The position numbers and the translations under genes were made by a program. The notes under the pieces are model-generated. The model searched no databases and had not been told where the DNA came from. It saw nothing but the letters and a program-made list of their open reading frames with translations. Source: Listeria monocytogenes (GTDB lineage: Bacteria; Bacillota; Bacilli; Lactobacillales; Listeriaceae). Taken from it: a stretch of 64,000 nucleotides of DNA. Shown in pieces: positions 50,134-59,152 of this stretch; positions within the stretch are counted from its first letter, which is position 1; every line of letters starts with the position of its first letter. The DNA is taken from the NCBI RefSeq assembly GCF_900187225.1, contig NZ_LT906436.1, positions 620,001 through 684,000 of the forward strand, written 5' to 3'.

Positions 50134-50973
50134 ATGGCAGAAATTAGTGAAGAGTTACGACTTGGCGAAGTTGTATTGAATGTTGGACATTTAAAAGAGA
50201 TGGCAGGCTTTTATCAAGAAGTAATTGGTTTGAAGTTATTAGAGGAAAATGAGCGAATGGTTCGGCTCGGCGTGAGTGGGTCTGATGAAGCTTTACTTGT
50301 TCTTAAAAAGATAGATAATGCGGTCGTTCCAGAAGTGCCGCGGATTGGCTTGTTTCATACCGCCTTTCTTCTACCAACGCGAGAAAGTTTAGCGGATGTG
50401 TTACTTCATTTAGCTAAGTCAGGTTATCCGATTGATGGCGCGGGAGATCATGCTTATAGTGAGGCGCTTTATTTACATGATATTGAAGGTAATGGCATTG
50501 AAATTTATGCGGACCGTCCAAAAGCGGAATGGATGCGTGATGGCGATGGTAATTTACCAATGGTCACAGAACAAGTAGATGTGGATTCGTTGCTTCAAAT
50601 TGCGACAGACGAACCGTTTACAGGAATGCCAAACGGAACGATTATTGGTCATGTGCATTTACAAGTGGCAGATGCTGATAAAGCGGAACAATTTTATAAA
50701 GAGGCGCTTGGAATGAAGTTAACGCCCGCTATTCCCTCAGCAAGGTTTTTTGCGGCTGGTGATTATCACCATCACATCGGTTCAAACGTCTGGGCAGGTC
50801 GCAACTTGGAACTTCTGCAAGAAAATGAAACAGGACTAGCTTGGTTTACAATTATTACCCCTGATAAAGATGCAATAATAACCACCTTAGAAGAACAAGG
50901 ATATGATGTGAAACGATTTGAAAGTACCATTTCAGTGACAGATTCTAACGGAATTAAGATTCACTTTAAATAA
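50134..50973 (+). CDS. VOC-family extradiol dioxygenase (CatE/MhqE-like)
   Basis: A 280-residue protein with two VOC modules, each with metal-site residues. First: GEVVLNVGHLKEMAGFYQEV and RIGLFHTAFLLPTRE. Second: IIGHVHLQVADADKAEQFYK (His), with GSNVWAGRNLE and a terminal metal-site Glu near GLAWFTI. The layout matches catechol-2,3-dioxygenase CatE of B. subtilis and glyoxalase-like MhqE proteins, which detoxify quinones/catechols. AAAGGAG supports ATG 50134 over 50104. It has a palindromic operator upstream and a strong terminator after. Confidence 0.87.
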   Translation: MAEISEELRLGEVVLNVGHLKEMAGFYQEVIGLKLLEENERMVRLGVSGSDEALLVLKKIDNAVVPEVPRIGLFHTAFLLPTRESLADVLLHLAKSGYPIDGAGDHAYSEALYLHDIEGNGIEIYADRPKAEWMRDGDGNLPMVTEQVDVDSLLQIATDEPFTGMPNGTIIGHVHLQVADADKAEQFYKEALGMKLTPAIPSARFFAAGDYHHHIGSNVWAGRNLELLQENETGLAWFTIITPDKDAIITTLEEQGYDVKRFESTISVTDSNGIKIHFK

Positions 50974-50977
50974 AAAA

Positions 50978-51015
50978 AGAACTGTTTAAGCGAAAAATGA
51001 GCTTAAACAGTTTTT
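50978..51015 (+). terminator. Terminator after the VOC dioxygenase gene
   Basis: AACTGTTTAAGC pairs with GCTTAAACAGTT, followed by T residues. Confidence 0.92.
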
Positions 51016-51055
51016 TGATGCGATAATAAGGGAAAGGTAGATTAGACTAATTATT

Positions 51056-51340
51056 TTAATGTTTACGTTGCATTGTTTTCTTGAAAAGCCAATTGCTAGA
51101 TTGGAAAAGCGTTAAAGCAATTAAAACTACGCCAATTCCAAGATTTAAATACGAAAGGGCTACGGCTGCGTTATCTGGAAATGAATTTTGCACAGTGATG
51201 AAAATAATAAAGAAACCGCTGTTTGCACAAAACGCAATCCAAAACCAAGATAATCCACTAAGTTTACCAACTACAAAAGAAAGTCCTGAGATTATTGCTG
51301 CTAAAACAATTCCTGTAACTATCATAGACATAAATTCCAT
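51056..51340 (-). CDS. Small membrane protein with three helices
   Basis: A 94-residue hydrophobic protein, MEFMSMIVTGIVLAAIISGL, with about three membrane segments and a basic tail KKTMQRKH. AAAGGAG is placed for ATG 51340 rather than 51346. It lies alone, convergent with the VOC dioxygenase gene and diverging from corA. No family recognised. Confidence 0.7.
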   Translation of the reverse strand: MEFMSMIVTGIVLAAIISGLSFVVGKLSGLSWFWIAFCANSGFFIIFITVQNSFPDNAAVALSYLNLGIGVVLIALTLFQSSNWLFKKTMQRKH

Positions 51341-51437
51341 TTTCATCGCTCCTTTGTCATAAATGAATTATTATTAATAATAATGTAACATAAATGAAAT
51401 ATTTTGTAAAGAAGATACGAAGAAGGGAGATATCTAG

Positions 51438-52388
51438 ATGATTGAATTTTTTAAGACAACAAATGAAAAAATGGAGCAACTTTCTGCTTTGGAAGATGGT
51501 TGTTGGGTAAAAGTAACTGCTCCAACAGACGATGAAATAGAAATGTTAAGTAAGGAAATGGATGTGCCCAAACCGTATATTTTGGATGCACTAGATTCTG
51601 AGGAGCGTTCTAGGATAGAATTGAAACGAGCAGAGCAAGATGTGAGACATTCACTAGTCATTGTTGATTATCCATACGAATCGGAGGATGAACTAGGCTA
51701 CGCAATGTATGAAACACTTCCGATTGGAATTGTTTTGACTAGAAAACATCTTGTGACAATAACATTGCGAGACTTGCCAATTTTAAAAGATGTGCAATCG
51801 ATGAAGTTAGAAGAATATGATACAACTAATCATAAGCAATTTTTGTTAAAATTATTGTATGCTGTATCTTATTATTACCTCAAATACTTAAATCAAATCA
51901 TCAAACAAACAAATAATTTAGAAATACAGATTAAACAATCGATGAAAAACGAGCAACTGTATGCTTTTATGGCGGTTCAGAAAAGTTTAGTATTTTTTGC
52001 AACAGCACTTCAATCGAACAAAGCCATTCTTGATAAAATGGAAGATGTAGAACATTTTATGCAGCAAGAGGATAATCATGATTTGCTCAGAGATGTTATT
52101 ATTGAAAATAAGCAAGCAATTGCCATGACGGATACATATACCCAAATAATTAGCGGGATGTCGGATGTATTTTCTTCGGTTATTTCGAACAATTTAAATA
52201 TCGTGATGAAGTTTTTAACATCATTTACCATTATTTTGTCATTACCAACGATTGTGGCGAGTATTTATGGGATGAATATTAAGCTACCGTTTATGCATAA
52301 TGAGCACGCGTTTGCATTAATTCTTTTATTTACGCTATTAATTACAACGGGAGTAACCGTGATTTTTTGGCGTAGAAAATACTTTTAA
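51438..52388 (+). CDS. corA: CorA-family divalent cation channel
   Basis: A 316-residue CorA protein. Large cytosolic N-terminal domain and long helix, then two C-terminal membrane helices; the GMN selectivity motif is in IVASIYGMNIKLPFMHNEHA. It transports Mg2+ (or Co2+/Ni2+). GAAGGGAG precedes ATG 51438. The gene precedes a GntR gene by 24 bp, so they may be cotranscribed; whether it is regulated with it is unknown. Other CorA paralogues are expected elsewhere in Listeria. Confidence 0.9.
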   Translation: MIEFFKTTNEKMEQLSALEDGCWVKVTAPTDDEIEMLSKEMDVPKPYILDALDSEERSRIELKRAEQDVRHSLVIVDYPYESEDELGYAMYETLPIGIVLTRKHLVTITLRDLPILKDVQSMKLEEYDTTNHKQFLLKLLYAVSYYYLKYLNQIIKQTNNLEIQIKQSMKNEQLYAFMAVQKSLVFFATALQSNKAILDKMEDVEHFMQQEDNHDLLRDVIIENKQAIAMTDTYTQIISGMSDVFSSVISNNLNIVMKFLTSFTIILSLPTIVASIYGMNIKLPFMHNEHAFALILLFTLLITTGVTVIFWRRKYF

Positions 52389-52411
52389 TATATAGAAAAC
52401 GAGGGATGAGC

Positions 52412-53053
52412 ATGGAAAAACAAACATACGAAAAATTAGCATATTATACAATCAAAGAAAAAATTCTCAGTGGAAAGCTTCATGTAGGGCAACATATTTC
52501 AGAAGCTGGTATTGCAAAAGAATTATCTATTAGTCGAACGCCAGTCAGAAAAGCAATTGCGGTTTTAGTATCCGAAGAGTTAATCGAATACGAGCTAAAC
52601 CGGGGGGCAATTGTGATTGAAAGCAGCATGAGTGCTGGGCGTTTTATTGAATTATTAGAAATGGCCGAAATCCTTGTCGTACAAACGATTGAAAAATGTA
52701 AAAATAAAAATTTAACTTATAAACCAGAGCAAGGTAATGCGCTATTAGAGGAAATGCGCGAAATTCAAAAAGAAGAAGATGTAGAGGCTTATTTGTCCTT
52801 ACTTAGCAAATGGTTGTTACAATTTGTGGCGCAGTTGGCTAATAGTTATGCCGAGGATATTGTCAGGAAAATGAAGCGTGATTTTTTTAATAAAGCGCAA
52901 AAAGATATTAAAATAATTCCTGTGCTCTTGGAAGAAGAAACGATGGAAACGTTAGAACAATTAACTTACTACATGGTAGAAAAGAAACATGATTTAGCAA
53001 AAGAGGTAATACAAAAATTAGTGAATTTGTATATTATCCGTACATTTAGATAG
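52412..53053 (+). CDS. GntR-family transcriptional regulator
   Basis: A 213-residue FadR-subfamily regulator. wHTH: YTIKEKILSGKLHVGQHISE followed by AGIAKELSISRTPVRKAIAV and the wing LNRGAIVIES. The C-terminal all-helical FCD-like domain carries no obvious metal-binding His triad. GAGGGATGAG supports ATG 52412 (52406 overlaps the site). It is followed 43 bp later by a YhgE/Pip gene, after which a paralogous GntR gene is found; control of the YhgE gene is a reasonable inference. Confidence 0.87.
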   Translation: MEKQTYEKLAYYTIKEKILSGKLHVGQHISEAGIAKELSISRTPVRKAIAVLVSEELIEYELNRGAIVIESSMSAGRFIELLEMAEILVVQTIEKCKNKNLTYKPEQGNALLEEMREIQKEEDVEAYLSLLSKWLLQFVAQLANSYAEDIVRKMKRDFFNKAQKDIKIIPVLLEEETMETLEQLTYYMVEKKHDLAKEVIQKLVNLYIIRTFR

Positions 53054-53095
53054 TATTTCTAAAGATGAATTGCTTAAAAACAGGAGGTGCTTTTG

Positions 53096-55786
53096 ATGCG
53101 GAAAGTATACGAAATATTTATTTTAGACTGGCGCCGTCTCTTTAAAGCGCCTTTAGCTTTATTATTAGTAATTGCATTAATTATTTTGCCATCACTATAT
53201 GCTTGGTTTAATATTGAAGCACTTTGGGATCCGTACTCCAACACTTCGGGGATCAAAGTGGCAGTTTCGATTGATGATGAAGGCGCGGAAATAGACGTAC
53301 CAGGGAAAAAGCCCCAACAAGTGAACGTCGGGAACCAGCTCAAGAAAACGCTAGAAAAAAATAAAAAACTTGGTTGGACTTTTGTAAGTGAGGATGAAGC
53401 GAAAAAAGGCGTGAAAAGTGGAAAATACTATGCGTCTATTCATATTCCAAAAGATTTTTCAGAAGATATGGTTTCGGTCGTCAATGATAATGTTACCAAA
53501 CCGACAATCGATTATTCCGTCAATGAAAAAATCAATGCTATCGCCCCAAAAATGACGGAGAGCGGTGCAACGACGATTGTTAATCAAATTAGCTCTGAGT
53601 TTGTTGGTACAGTTAGTAAAGCCGTTTTGGAAGAGTTTAATAAAGCAGGGATTGATCTTGAAAATGAATTGCCAACAATTCGTCGATTAAAAACCAAGGT
53701 ATTCCAAGTGCAAGACGCTTTACCAGAACTGAAAAAAATGGGAGCAGAAGCGGTCAAAATAGAAGCCAAACTGCCTGAACTGAAAGCGAAAGCAAACCAA
53801 GTTGTCGAGCTAAACGAAAAAATTCCTGAACTAAATAAAGCGACAGAAAACGTCTTATTAGTGGAACAACAACTACCAAAAATTGACCAACTCGGGCAAG
53901 ACATTTTAGTGCTACAAAAGAAAATTCCTGAAATCAAACAAATCGCCGAATCGGTAAAAGAAGTAGATGAAAACTTCGGAACGATTAAGAAAACGGTCAA
54001 TGACGCAGTGAATGAATCGGGCAAAGCGCTTGATGTGATTGATACTGCGATGGCGGCAATTCCCACAGTAGAAAAAATTGCTCAAAATGGCAGTGGCTAT
54101 GTAGATAAAGTGTCTGATTTCGCAGATGAAATTAATAAGTCCTTCGATACGTTAGCGCCTGCAATTAAACAAAACTTAACGCTAATGAAGCAAATGGCAG
54201 ACAATATTTATCAAGTCACAGAAGCAATTAAAAATGGCTCAATCACTCCAGAACAAGCCATTACGGAATTGAAGAAAATGGAGCAAGATATTGATTCCTT
54301 GCAGCAAATGATTACAAAACAAACCGCGACATTAGAAAGTTTAAATGAAACATTGCCGAATAAGCCATTTACCGATTTAATTGCGAATTTAAAAACGATT
54401 AATAGCCAGCTAGGCGCGCAAAAAGAAACAATTACAAAAGTACGCACAGAACTTGAAAATGGCGCGCAACCGTCCGAGGAACTTTTAAATCAACTGAATG
54501 AACAAGCGAAAAATGTTAGCGAGAAATTGGACCAAATTTTAGCCAACTATGATTCGGAAATCGTCCCAGCAATCAAAGTCGGCTTAAATCAAATTCAAGG
54601 AGATTTGAAAGATAGTCAAAAACTACTGGAAACGTTACAAGCAAAAATCCCAGAAATTACGCAGGTTTTAAAAGATTCCAGAGAAACACTACAGACAGGG
54701 CAAACCTACTTAGAAGAATTCCAAGAACGGCTACCAGAAATTCAAAAAACGTTAGATGAAGCAACGAAAGTAATCAACACTAAACTGGACACGATTATCG
54801 CGGGTATTAACGAAGCGGCAAACTTTTACCAAAACGATTATCCTAATGTAAAAGCCAATATTAAAAAAGCGGCCAACTTCATTCGCGATGATTTGCCAGG
54901 GCTCGAAAAAGAAATAAACCAAGCTTCGGGCCTCATCCAAGAAAAAATGCCAGAATTCGAAAAAGCGATTAAAATTGCGGCCGATCTTTCGCGGGAAGAA
55001 TTGCCAGAATTTGAAAAGGCCATTAATAATGCAGCGAATAAAATTACCGACTTCGATAAAAATTACGATTTGCAAAGTATTATTAAAATGCTTAGAAACG
55101 ACGCAGATAAAGATAGTTCGTTTATTGCTAGTCCAGTTAAGTTAAAAGAAACAAGCTACTATCCAATTCCAAATTACGGTTCGGCAAGTTCACCATTTTA
55201 TACGGCTCTTTGTTTATGGGTGGGTGCGCTCTTGTTGATTTCCTTATTACGTGTGGATGTAGAAGTGCCAGCTGGGATTTTCAGTCATTACCATCGTTAT
55301 TTTGGACGATTACTGACATTCTTATCTATCGGATTAATGCAGGCGCTTATAGTGACGCTCGGGAATATTTTCTTGCTCGGGGTATCCATCGCAGAACCAT
55401 TACTACATGTACTATTCAGCATGTTTATCAGCGTCGTATTTATGACCATCGTCTACACGCTCGTATCACTATTTAATAATGTCGGAAAAGGGATTGCGAT
55501 TATCCTGTTAGTTTTACAAATTTCAGGAGCAGGCGGGAACTTTCCAATTCAAGTTTCGCCGCCATTTTTCCAAGCGATTTATCCATTCTTGCCATTCACT
55601 TATGCCGTGAGTTTAATTCGGGAAAGTGTTGGCGGACTTTATATGCCAACTGTTTGGATTGATATGAGTGTTCTTGCCGGATTTGCCATTCTCTTTATCA
55701 CGCTAGGCATTTTACTCAAAAAACCACTAGATAAAGTAGTACCCAAGCTATCAGAAAAAGCAAAACGAAGCAAGCTCATCCATTAA
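53096..55786 (+). CDS. YhgE/Pip-family membrane protein (phage-infection-protein/ESX-linked type)
   Basis: An 896-residue protein. One N-terminal helix (LALLLVIALIILPSLYAWFN) starts the YhgE domain with NIEALWDPYSNTSGIKVAVS. A long heptad-rich coiled coil (about 200-680) contains recurrent motifs such as LPELKAKANQVVEL and NLTLMKQMADNI. At the C-terminus there are five to six membrane helices (ABC-2-like), ending in a basic tail. YhgE/Pip proteins are phage receptors in lactococci and relate to type VII secretion EsaA, so an export or envelope role is plausible. AGGAGGTG precedes ATG 53096. It sits between two GntR genes. Confidence 0.87.
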   Translation: MRKVYEIFILDWRRLFKAPLALLLVIALIILPSLYAWFNIEALWDPYSNTSGIKVAVSIDDEGAEIDVPGKKPQQVNVGNQLKKTLEKNKKLGWTFVSEDEAKKGVKSGKYYASIHIPKDFSEDMVSVVNDNVTKPTIDYSVNEKINAIAPKMTESGATTIVNQISSEFVGTVSKAVLEEFNKAGIDLENELPTIRRLKTKVFQVQDALPELKKMGAEAVKIEAKLPELKAKANQVVELNEKIPELNKATENVLLVEQQLPKIDQLGQDILVLQKKIPEIKQIAESVKEVDENFGTIKKTVNDAVNESGKALDVIDTAMAAIPTVEKIAQNGSGYVDKVSDFADEINKSFDTLAPAIKQNLTLMKQMADNIYQVTEAIKNGSITPEQAITELKKMEQDIDSLQQMITKQTATLESLNETLPNKPFTDLIANLKTINSQLGAQKETITKVRTELENGAQPSEELLNQLNEQAKNVSEKLDQILANYDSEIVPAIKVGLNQIQGDLKDSQKLLETLQAKIPEITQVLKDSRETLQTGQTYLEEFQERLPEIQKTLDEATKVINTKLDTIIAGINEAANFYQNDYPNVKANIKKAANFIRDDLPGLEKEINQASGLIQEKMPEFEKAIKIAADLSREELPEFEKAINNAANKITDFDKNYDLQSIIKMLRNDADKDSSFIASPVKLKETSYYPIPNYGSASSPFYTALCLWVGALLLISLLRVDVEVPAGIFSHYHRYFGRLLTFLSIGLMQALIVTLGNIFLLGVSIAEPLLHVLFSMFISVVFMTIVYTLVSLFNNVGKGIAIILLVLQISGAGGNFPIQVSPPFFQAIYPFLPFTYAVSLIRESVGGLYMPTVWIDMSVLAGFAILFITLGILLKKPLDKVVPKLSEKAKRSKLIH

Positions 55787-55831
55787 TATTTTTTCTGTGA
55801 TATAATTACGAGCATAGAGGGGGCAGACTTT

Positions 55832-56479
55832 GTGGCAAACAAATTTAAAACATTAGATAAAATGGTTTATAACTTACTTCTTGAAAAAATTAAAAACGGT
55901 GAGTTAGTGCCGAATGAGCATTTAGCAGAAGAAAAGTTGGCTAGAGAATTCGGTGTTAGCCGCTCACCACTCAGAAAAGCCATTGCAACGCTTACTGCTC
56001 AAGGCATTGTCAGTTATCACGAAAATAGCGGTGCTGTTTTAAATGATTGTATTGTTGATGCGGATCGTTATGTGCAATTGATGGAAACCATTGAAATTTT
56101 TGTTGATGCAGCGATTGCGAAAGCAGCCCATTTTGGTTATGAAATGGATTTAGAGAAATTGTATGCTCGCATGCAAGAGATGGAGCGCTTTTCGTATCTA
56201 ACTGATTTAGAAAATTATTTCGATGCGCATCATCGTTTTATTCTTTGCTTAATTAGTTTTGCCGAAAATCCCTATCAAGTGCGTATCGTCAAGCAAATTT
56301 TCTTTCAAATGGTTCATTTTTCAGATGGAATTAATATGTTTAAATCCGTTGAAATTAGAGAATGGACTAACAAAAAGAGCAATCAAATTTATGAGTTGCT
56401 TGCAGAAGGAAAAATAGAATTGGCCAGGAAAACGATTAAGTCCATGTTTGCAGAACTAACGATTCAAGCATACAGATAA
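55832..56479 (+). CDS. GntR-family transcriptional regulator (paralogue)
   Basis: A 215-residue GntR/FadR-type regulator similar in length to the GntR gene at 52412. wHTH KFKTLDKMVYNLLLEKIKNG, then EEKLAREFGVSRSPLRKAIATL and NSGAVLNDC wing. C-terminal helical domain with HHRFILCLISF. The start is GTG 55832 with GAGGGGG about 10 bases upstream. It lies 45 bp after the YhgE/Pip gene; the pair of flanking regulators suggests local control of that gene. The ligand is unknown. Confidence 0.87.
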   Translation: MANKFKTLDKMVYNLLLEKIKNGELVPNEHLAEEKLAREFGVSRSPLRKAIATLTAQGIVSYHENSGAVLNDCIVDADRYVQLMETIEIFVDAAIAKAAHFGYEMDLEKLYARMQEMERFSYLTDLENYFDAHHRFILCLISFAENPYQVRIVKQIFFQMVHFSDGINMFKSVEIREWTNKKSNQIYELLAEGKIELARKTIKSMFAELTIQAYR

Positions 56480-56511
56480 AAAAGCTGTCACTTTTGTGGC
56501 AGCTTTTTTTG
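56479..56511. terminator. Bidirectional terminator
   Basis: AAAGCTGTCAC and GTGGCAGCTTT form the stem (with a G:U pair), overlapping the 3' end of the convergent GNAT gene. Confidence 0.85.
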
Positions 56512-57024
56512 ATATAAATGAAACCCGTTTTTCGTGCCCAAAAACTGAAAACCATAACGGAGATACATTTGATTGAGCGTTTTATTACTTTCAATGCAAT
56601 CTAACCGAATGAACGGCACGGACATTTCAATCCCTAGTTTTTCCGCAAAATAAATCATTTGCTTACTTAATGAAATTCCGGAAAACTCTCGAGAAACCAT
56701 AATACGGTGCAAATAATAGGCTTTATCAATTGCCAAATTATCCCACAAATCTGTATCCCAATCACTAGGCGTTTTCCGAATTATCATTGTCCCAGCAAGT
56801 TTACCCGCTTCCGTTTCAAAAAGGGCAACTTCACCAAGTTCAATACGTTGTTCGATATTATGGACATCAAAACCATGCAAAATGTCGCTCCACTGGGTTG
56901 AACCCGATTCTTTTAACCAGCGAGCTGTATCCATCATTAAGCCATTTATTTTGAGGCGATCCGTTGGCAAAGCAAAGCGGACTAGAAATTCCAGTCCGCC
57001 AGCCGTGATTTTATTTTGGTTCAT
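56488..57024 (-). CDS. GNAT-family N-acetyltransferase
   Basis: A 178-residue GNAT domain: LEFLVRFALPTDRLKINGLM start, LHRIMVSREFSGISLSKQMI (acetyl-CoA loop variant, SGxSLxxQ), and SNKTLNQMYLRYGFQFLGTK near the end. The pattern resembles Listeria/Bacillus GNATs of unknown substrate. It overlaps the upstream DUF975 gene by 14 bp, so the two are translationally coupled. Ends inside a terminator. Confidence 0.85.
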   Translation of the reverse strand: MNQNKITAGGLEFLVRFALPTDRLKINGLMMDTARWLKESGSTQWSDILHGFDVHNIEQRIELGEVALFETEAGKLAGTMIIRKTPSDWDTDLWDNLAIDKAYYLHRIMVSREFSGISLSKQMIYFAEKLGIEMSVPFIRLDCIESNKTLNQMYLRYGFQFLGTKNGFHLYQKKLPQK

Positions 57025-57934
57025 TGTTATCTTTTGGAGCTTCTGGTGTTTCAGGAGCTTCCGGTACTACTGGAGTTTCGGGTTCTTTTGCTGCATCTGG
57101 TCCAAAGCCTTCTGGATGTGTATCCTCTGCAAATGGATCAGCTTCTGTTGCTCCAAATGGATTTACTTCTTCTTCCACGATTACCGTTTCTTCTGTAAAA
57201 GTACCTTCTGTTGCTGCGTATAAATCATCGTAGAACACAGCGATAGAAGTGATTAGATAAGGATAAACATAAAGTGAAATACCAAGTGTGATTAACCAGG
57301 AAGCTAGAATTAAAACGAGTCCGCCAAAAGTAGCGCCAGCAGCAAGAGCTGAAATTACTTCAGCAGGATCAGCTGTATAAGATGTAGTAGCCATTCCCCC
57401 AGCAACGATAACCGTACCTGCAATCGCTACAGCAAGAGGAATTAAATACCATAGAAGGAATGTAAGAGATAGTCCAAAAAGTCTACCTTTATGTCCATTC
57501 ATCATGTGGCGGCTTTCTGTAATAGCATCTAGCGCGGAAATGTTAGGATTATCTCTTAAGATAAAGAATGTTTGTGAATAAGAGTAAGTTTTAATAATTC
57601 CTGGTACGATTAAGAGTAAGCTCCATAAGAATGTGAAAATGGAAATAAGCAAGTAAGCTAAAAATGTACGTCCAAATTGTTTAAAACCACTAAACATATA
57701 AGCAACATCTGGTTGTTCACGGCGACTGATTGCCAGGTACACCCAAGCAACTCCAGTATAAAGTGGTCCAGTTAGCAGGAATAGTGCAATCCACCCAACG
57801 ACTGGAATCCAACCAAGTACTCCTCCGCCAACAGTTTCGATTAACCAAGCAAGCACAAATATTCCAATGGCAATTCCCCAGTTGCCACGAAGCGACTCTT
57901 TTGCTGTCTGTTTTACTTGTGAAATAGTCATCAT
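57011..57934 (-). CDS. DUF975-family membrane protein
   Basis: A 307-residue protein: MMTISQVKQTAKESLRGNWG, typical of DUF975, then about six membrane helices (to residue 230), with PDVAYMFSGFKQFGRTFLAYLL and SYSQTFFILRDNPNISALDA loops. The acidic Pro-rich tail (PVVPEAPETPEAP-like) is unusual. AAAGGAG places the start at 57934 rather than 57976. It is followed by an overlapping GNAT gene. The family's role is unknown. Confidence 0.87.
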   Translation of the reverse strand: MMTISQVKQTAKESLRGNWGIAIGIFVLAWLIETVGGGVLGWIPVVGWIALFLLTGPLYTGVAWVYLAISRREQPDVAYMFSGFKQFGRTFLAYLLISIFTFLWSLLLIVPGIIKTYSYSQTFFILRDNPNISALDAITESRHMMNGHKGRLFGLSLTFLLWYLIPLAVAIAGTVIVAGGMATTSYTADPAEVISALAAGATFGGLVLILASWLITLGISLYVYPYLITSIAVFYDDLYAATEGTFTEETVIVEEEVNPFGATEADPFAEDTHPEGFGPDAAKEPETPVVPEAPETPEAPKDNNEPK

Positions 57935-58121
57935 AGTAAAAACTCCTTTTTCATTTATTTTTAAGTATAATAGCAAAAATACCTACCTTTAAAATAGCAC
58001 ATTTTCAAGGACTAATACAGTAATAAGAGGTGTTACAAAAAAATGCTGAAAAAAGGATTACATTTCTATTTATTGGGGAAAAGTAGAATTATGTAGTATG
58101 ATTAATTTGGAGGTGGCGCGT

Positions 58122-58331
58122 ATGGCCCATGAGAATTTAAGAGAACTAGAAGATCAATTGATTGAGTTGCGACAAACATATCAAGAGGTAATCAGCGAAA
58201 CAAGAGAGTTTGAAGACCCACAACTCCAAAATGGACCAATTAATGCAGCGGAAGTTAGATTAAGTGCATTACGTCACGAAATTGCCGAAGTAGAGAAGAA
58301 AATCAAAAAAGCAGAAAGCAAAACCGAATAA
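58122..58331 (+). CDS. Small coiled-coil protein
   Basis: A 69-residue charged protein, MAHENLRELEDQLIELRQTY, with heptad-type leucines across most of its length, ending IAEVEKKIKKAESKTE. A coiled-coil homodimer is expected. GGAGGTG supports ATG 58122. The phosphatase gene follows by 67 bp after a terminator-like hairpin. No family recognised. Confidence 0.7.
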   Translation: MAHENLRELEDQLIELRQTYQEVISETREFEDPQLQNGPINAAEVRLSALRHEIAEVEKKIKKAESKTE

Positions 58332-58332
58332 G

Positions 58333-58376
58333 AAAAAAGCGTCCATTTGTTCATTTTGCAGAGGGACGTTTCTTTT
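58333..58376 (+). terminator. Terminator-like hairpin between coiled-coil and phosphatase genes
   Basis: AAAGCGTCC pairs with GGGACGTTT (with G:U), long loop, then CTTTT. Confidence 0.5.
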
Positions 58377-58398
58377 ACGTAGATTTGGAGGTATAAGC

Positions 58399-59106
58399 AT
58401 GAAGCCAATTTTTGCTGTAGGAGATGTACACGGAGAGATTACGCTTTTAGACGAATTACTCGAAAACTGGGATAAAGAGCGAGAACGGCTTTTGTTTGTA
58501 GGAGATTTGATTGACCGCGGCGAAAACCCAGCTGCAGTACTTAGAAGAGTGAAAGCATTAGCTGACGAAACAGGAGCCATTGTCTTAAAAGGAAACCACG
58601 AACAAATGCTACTAGATTTTCTCGAAAATCCTTCTGGGAAAATGCATTATTATTTAAGTCAAGGTGGAATGGAAACGATTCAATCTTTAATCGCAGACTC
58701 TTTAGATAAAAAAATGACGCCGGAGGGATTAGCAAAGCGGGTAAAAGAAGAAGCTTCTGAACTCATTGATTTCATTCGGAAATTGCCGCTCTATTATGAA
58801 GAAGGCAAATATGTATTTGTGCATGCAGGTGTAGATTTGACGAAAAAAGATTGGCATGATACTGAGGAGCGTGATTTTTTCTGGATTCGCGAACCTTTCT
58901 TATTTGGACAGAATAAAACGGGGAAAGTCTTTATTTTCGGACATACCCCGGTACAAAATTTACATATTGATGAAAGTTCTGGTATTTGGGTTTCGGAAGA
59001 TAAAACGAGACTTGATATTGATGGTGGTGCGGTTTTTGGCGGAGAACTTCACGGAGTAGTCGTTGAAGAAAAAGTCATCACAAAAAGTTTTTCTGTAAAA
59101 AAATAA
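58399..59106 (+). CDS. PPP-family metallophosphatase (PrpE/ApaH-like)
   Basis: A 235-residue calcineurin-like phosphoesterase of the PPP type. Metal and catalytic motifs: VGDVHGEITLL, VGDLIDRGENPAAVL, LKGNHEQMLL, FVHAGVDL and FIFGHTPVQNL. The family includes bis(5'-nucleosyl) tetraphosphatases and Ser/Thr phosphatases; the substrate cannot be told from sequence. GGAGG precedes ATG 58399. It ends at a bidirectional terminator. A link with the Ser/Thr kinase at 18172 cannot be inferred. Confidence 0.88.
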   Translation: MKPIFAVGDVHGEITLLDELLENWDKERERLLFVGDLIDRGENPAAVLRRVKALADETGAIVLKGNHEQMLLDFLENPSGKMHYYLSQGGMETIQSLIADSLDKKMTPEGLAKRVKEEASELIDFIRKLPLYYEEGKYVFVHAGVDLTKKDWHDTEERDFFWIREPFLFGQNKTGKVFIFGHTPVQNLHIDESSGIWVSEDKTRLDIDGGAVFGGELHGVVVEEKVITKSFSVKK

Positions 59107-59152
59107 GCATCGAATGAGCTCTTAATAAGCGCTCATTTGATGCTTTTTTTTA
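59105..59152. terminator. Bidirectional terminator
   Basis: AAGCATCGAATGAGC pairs with GCTCATTTGATGCTT, T-run following. Confidence 0.9.

Noticed and set aside
53584-55023. Several minus-strand frames inside the YhgE/Pip coiled coil
   Set aside because: Antisense shadows of a heptad-rich, Lys/Glu-rich sequence; no start signals.
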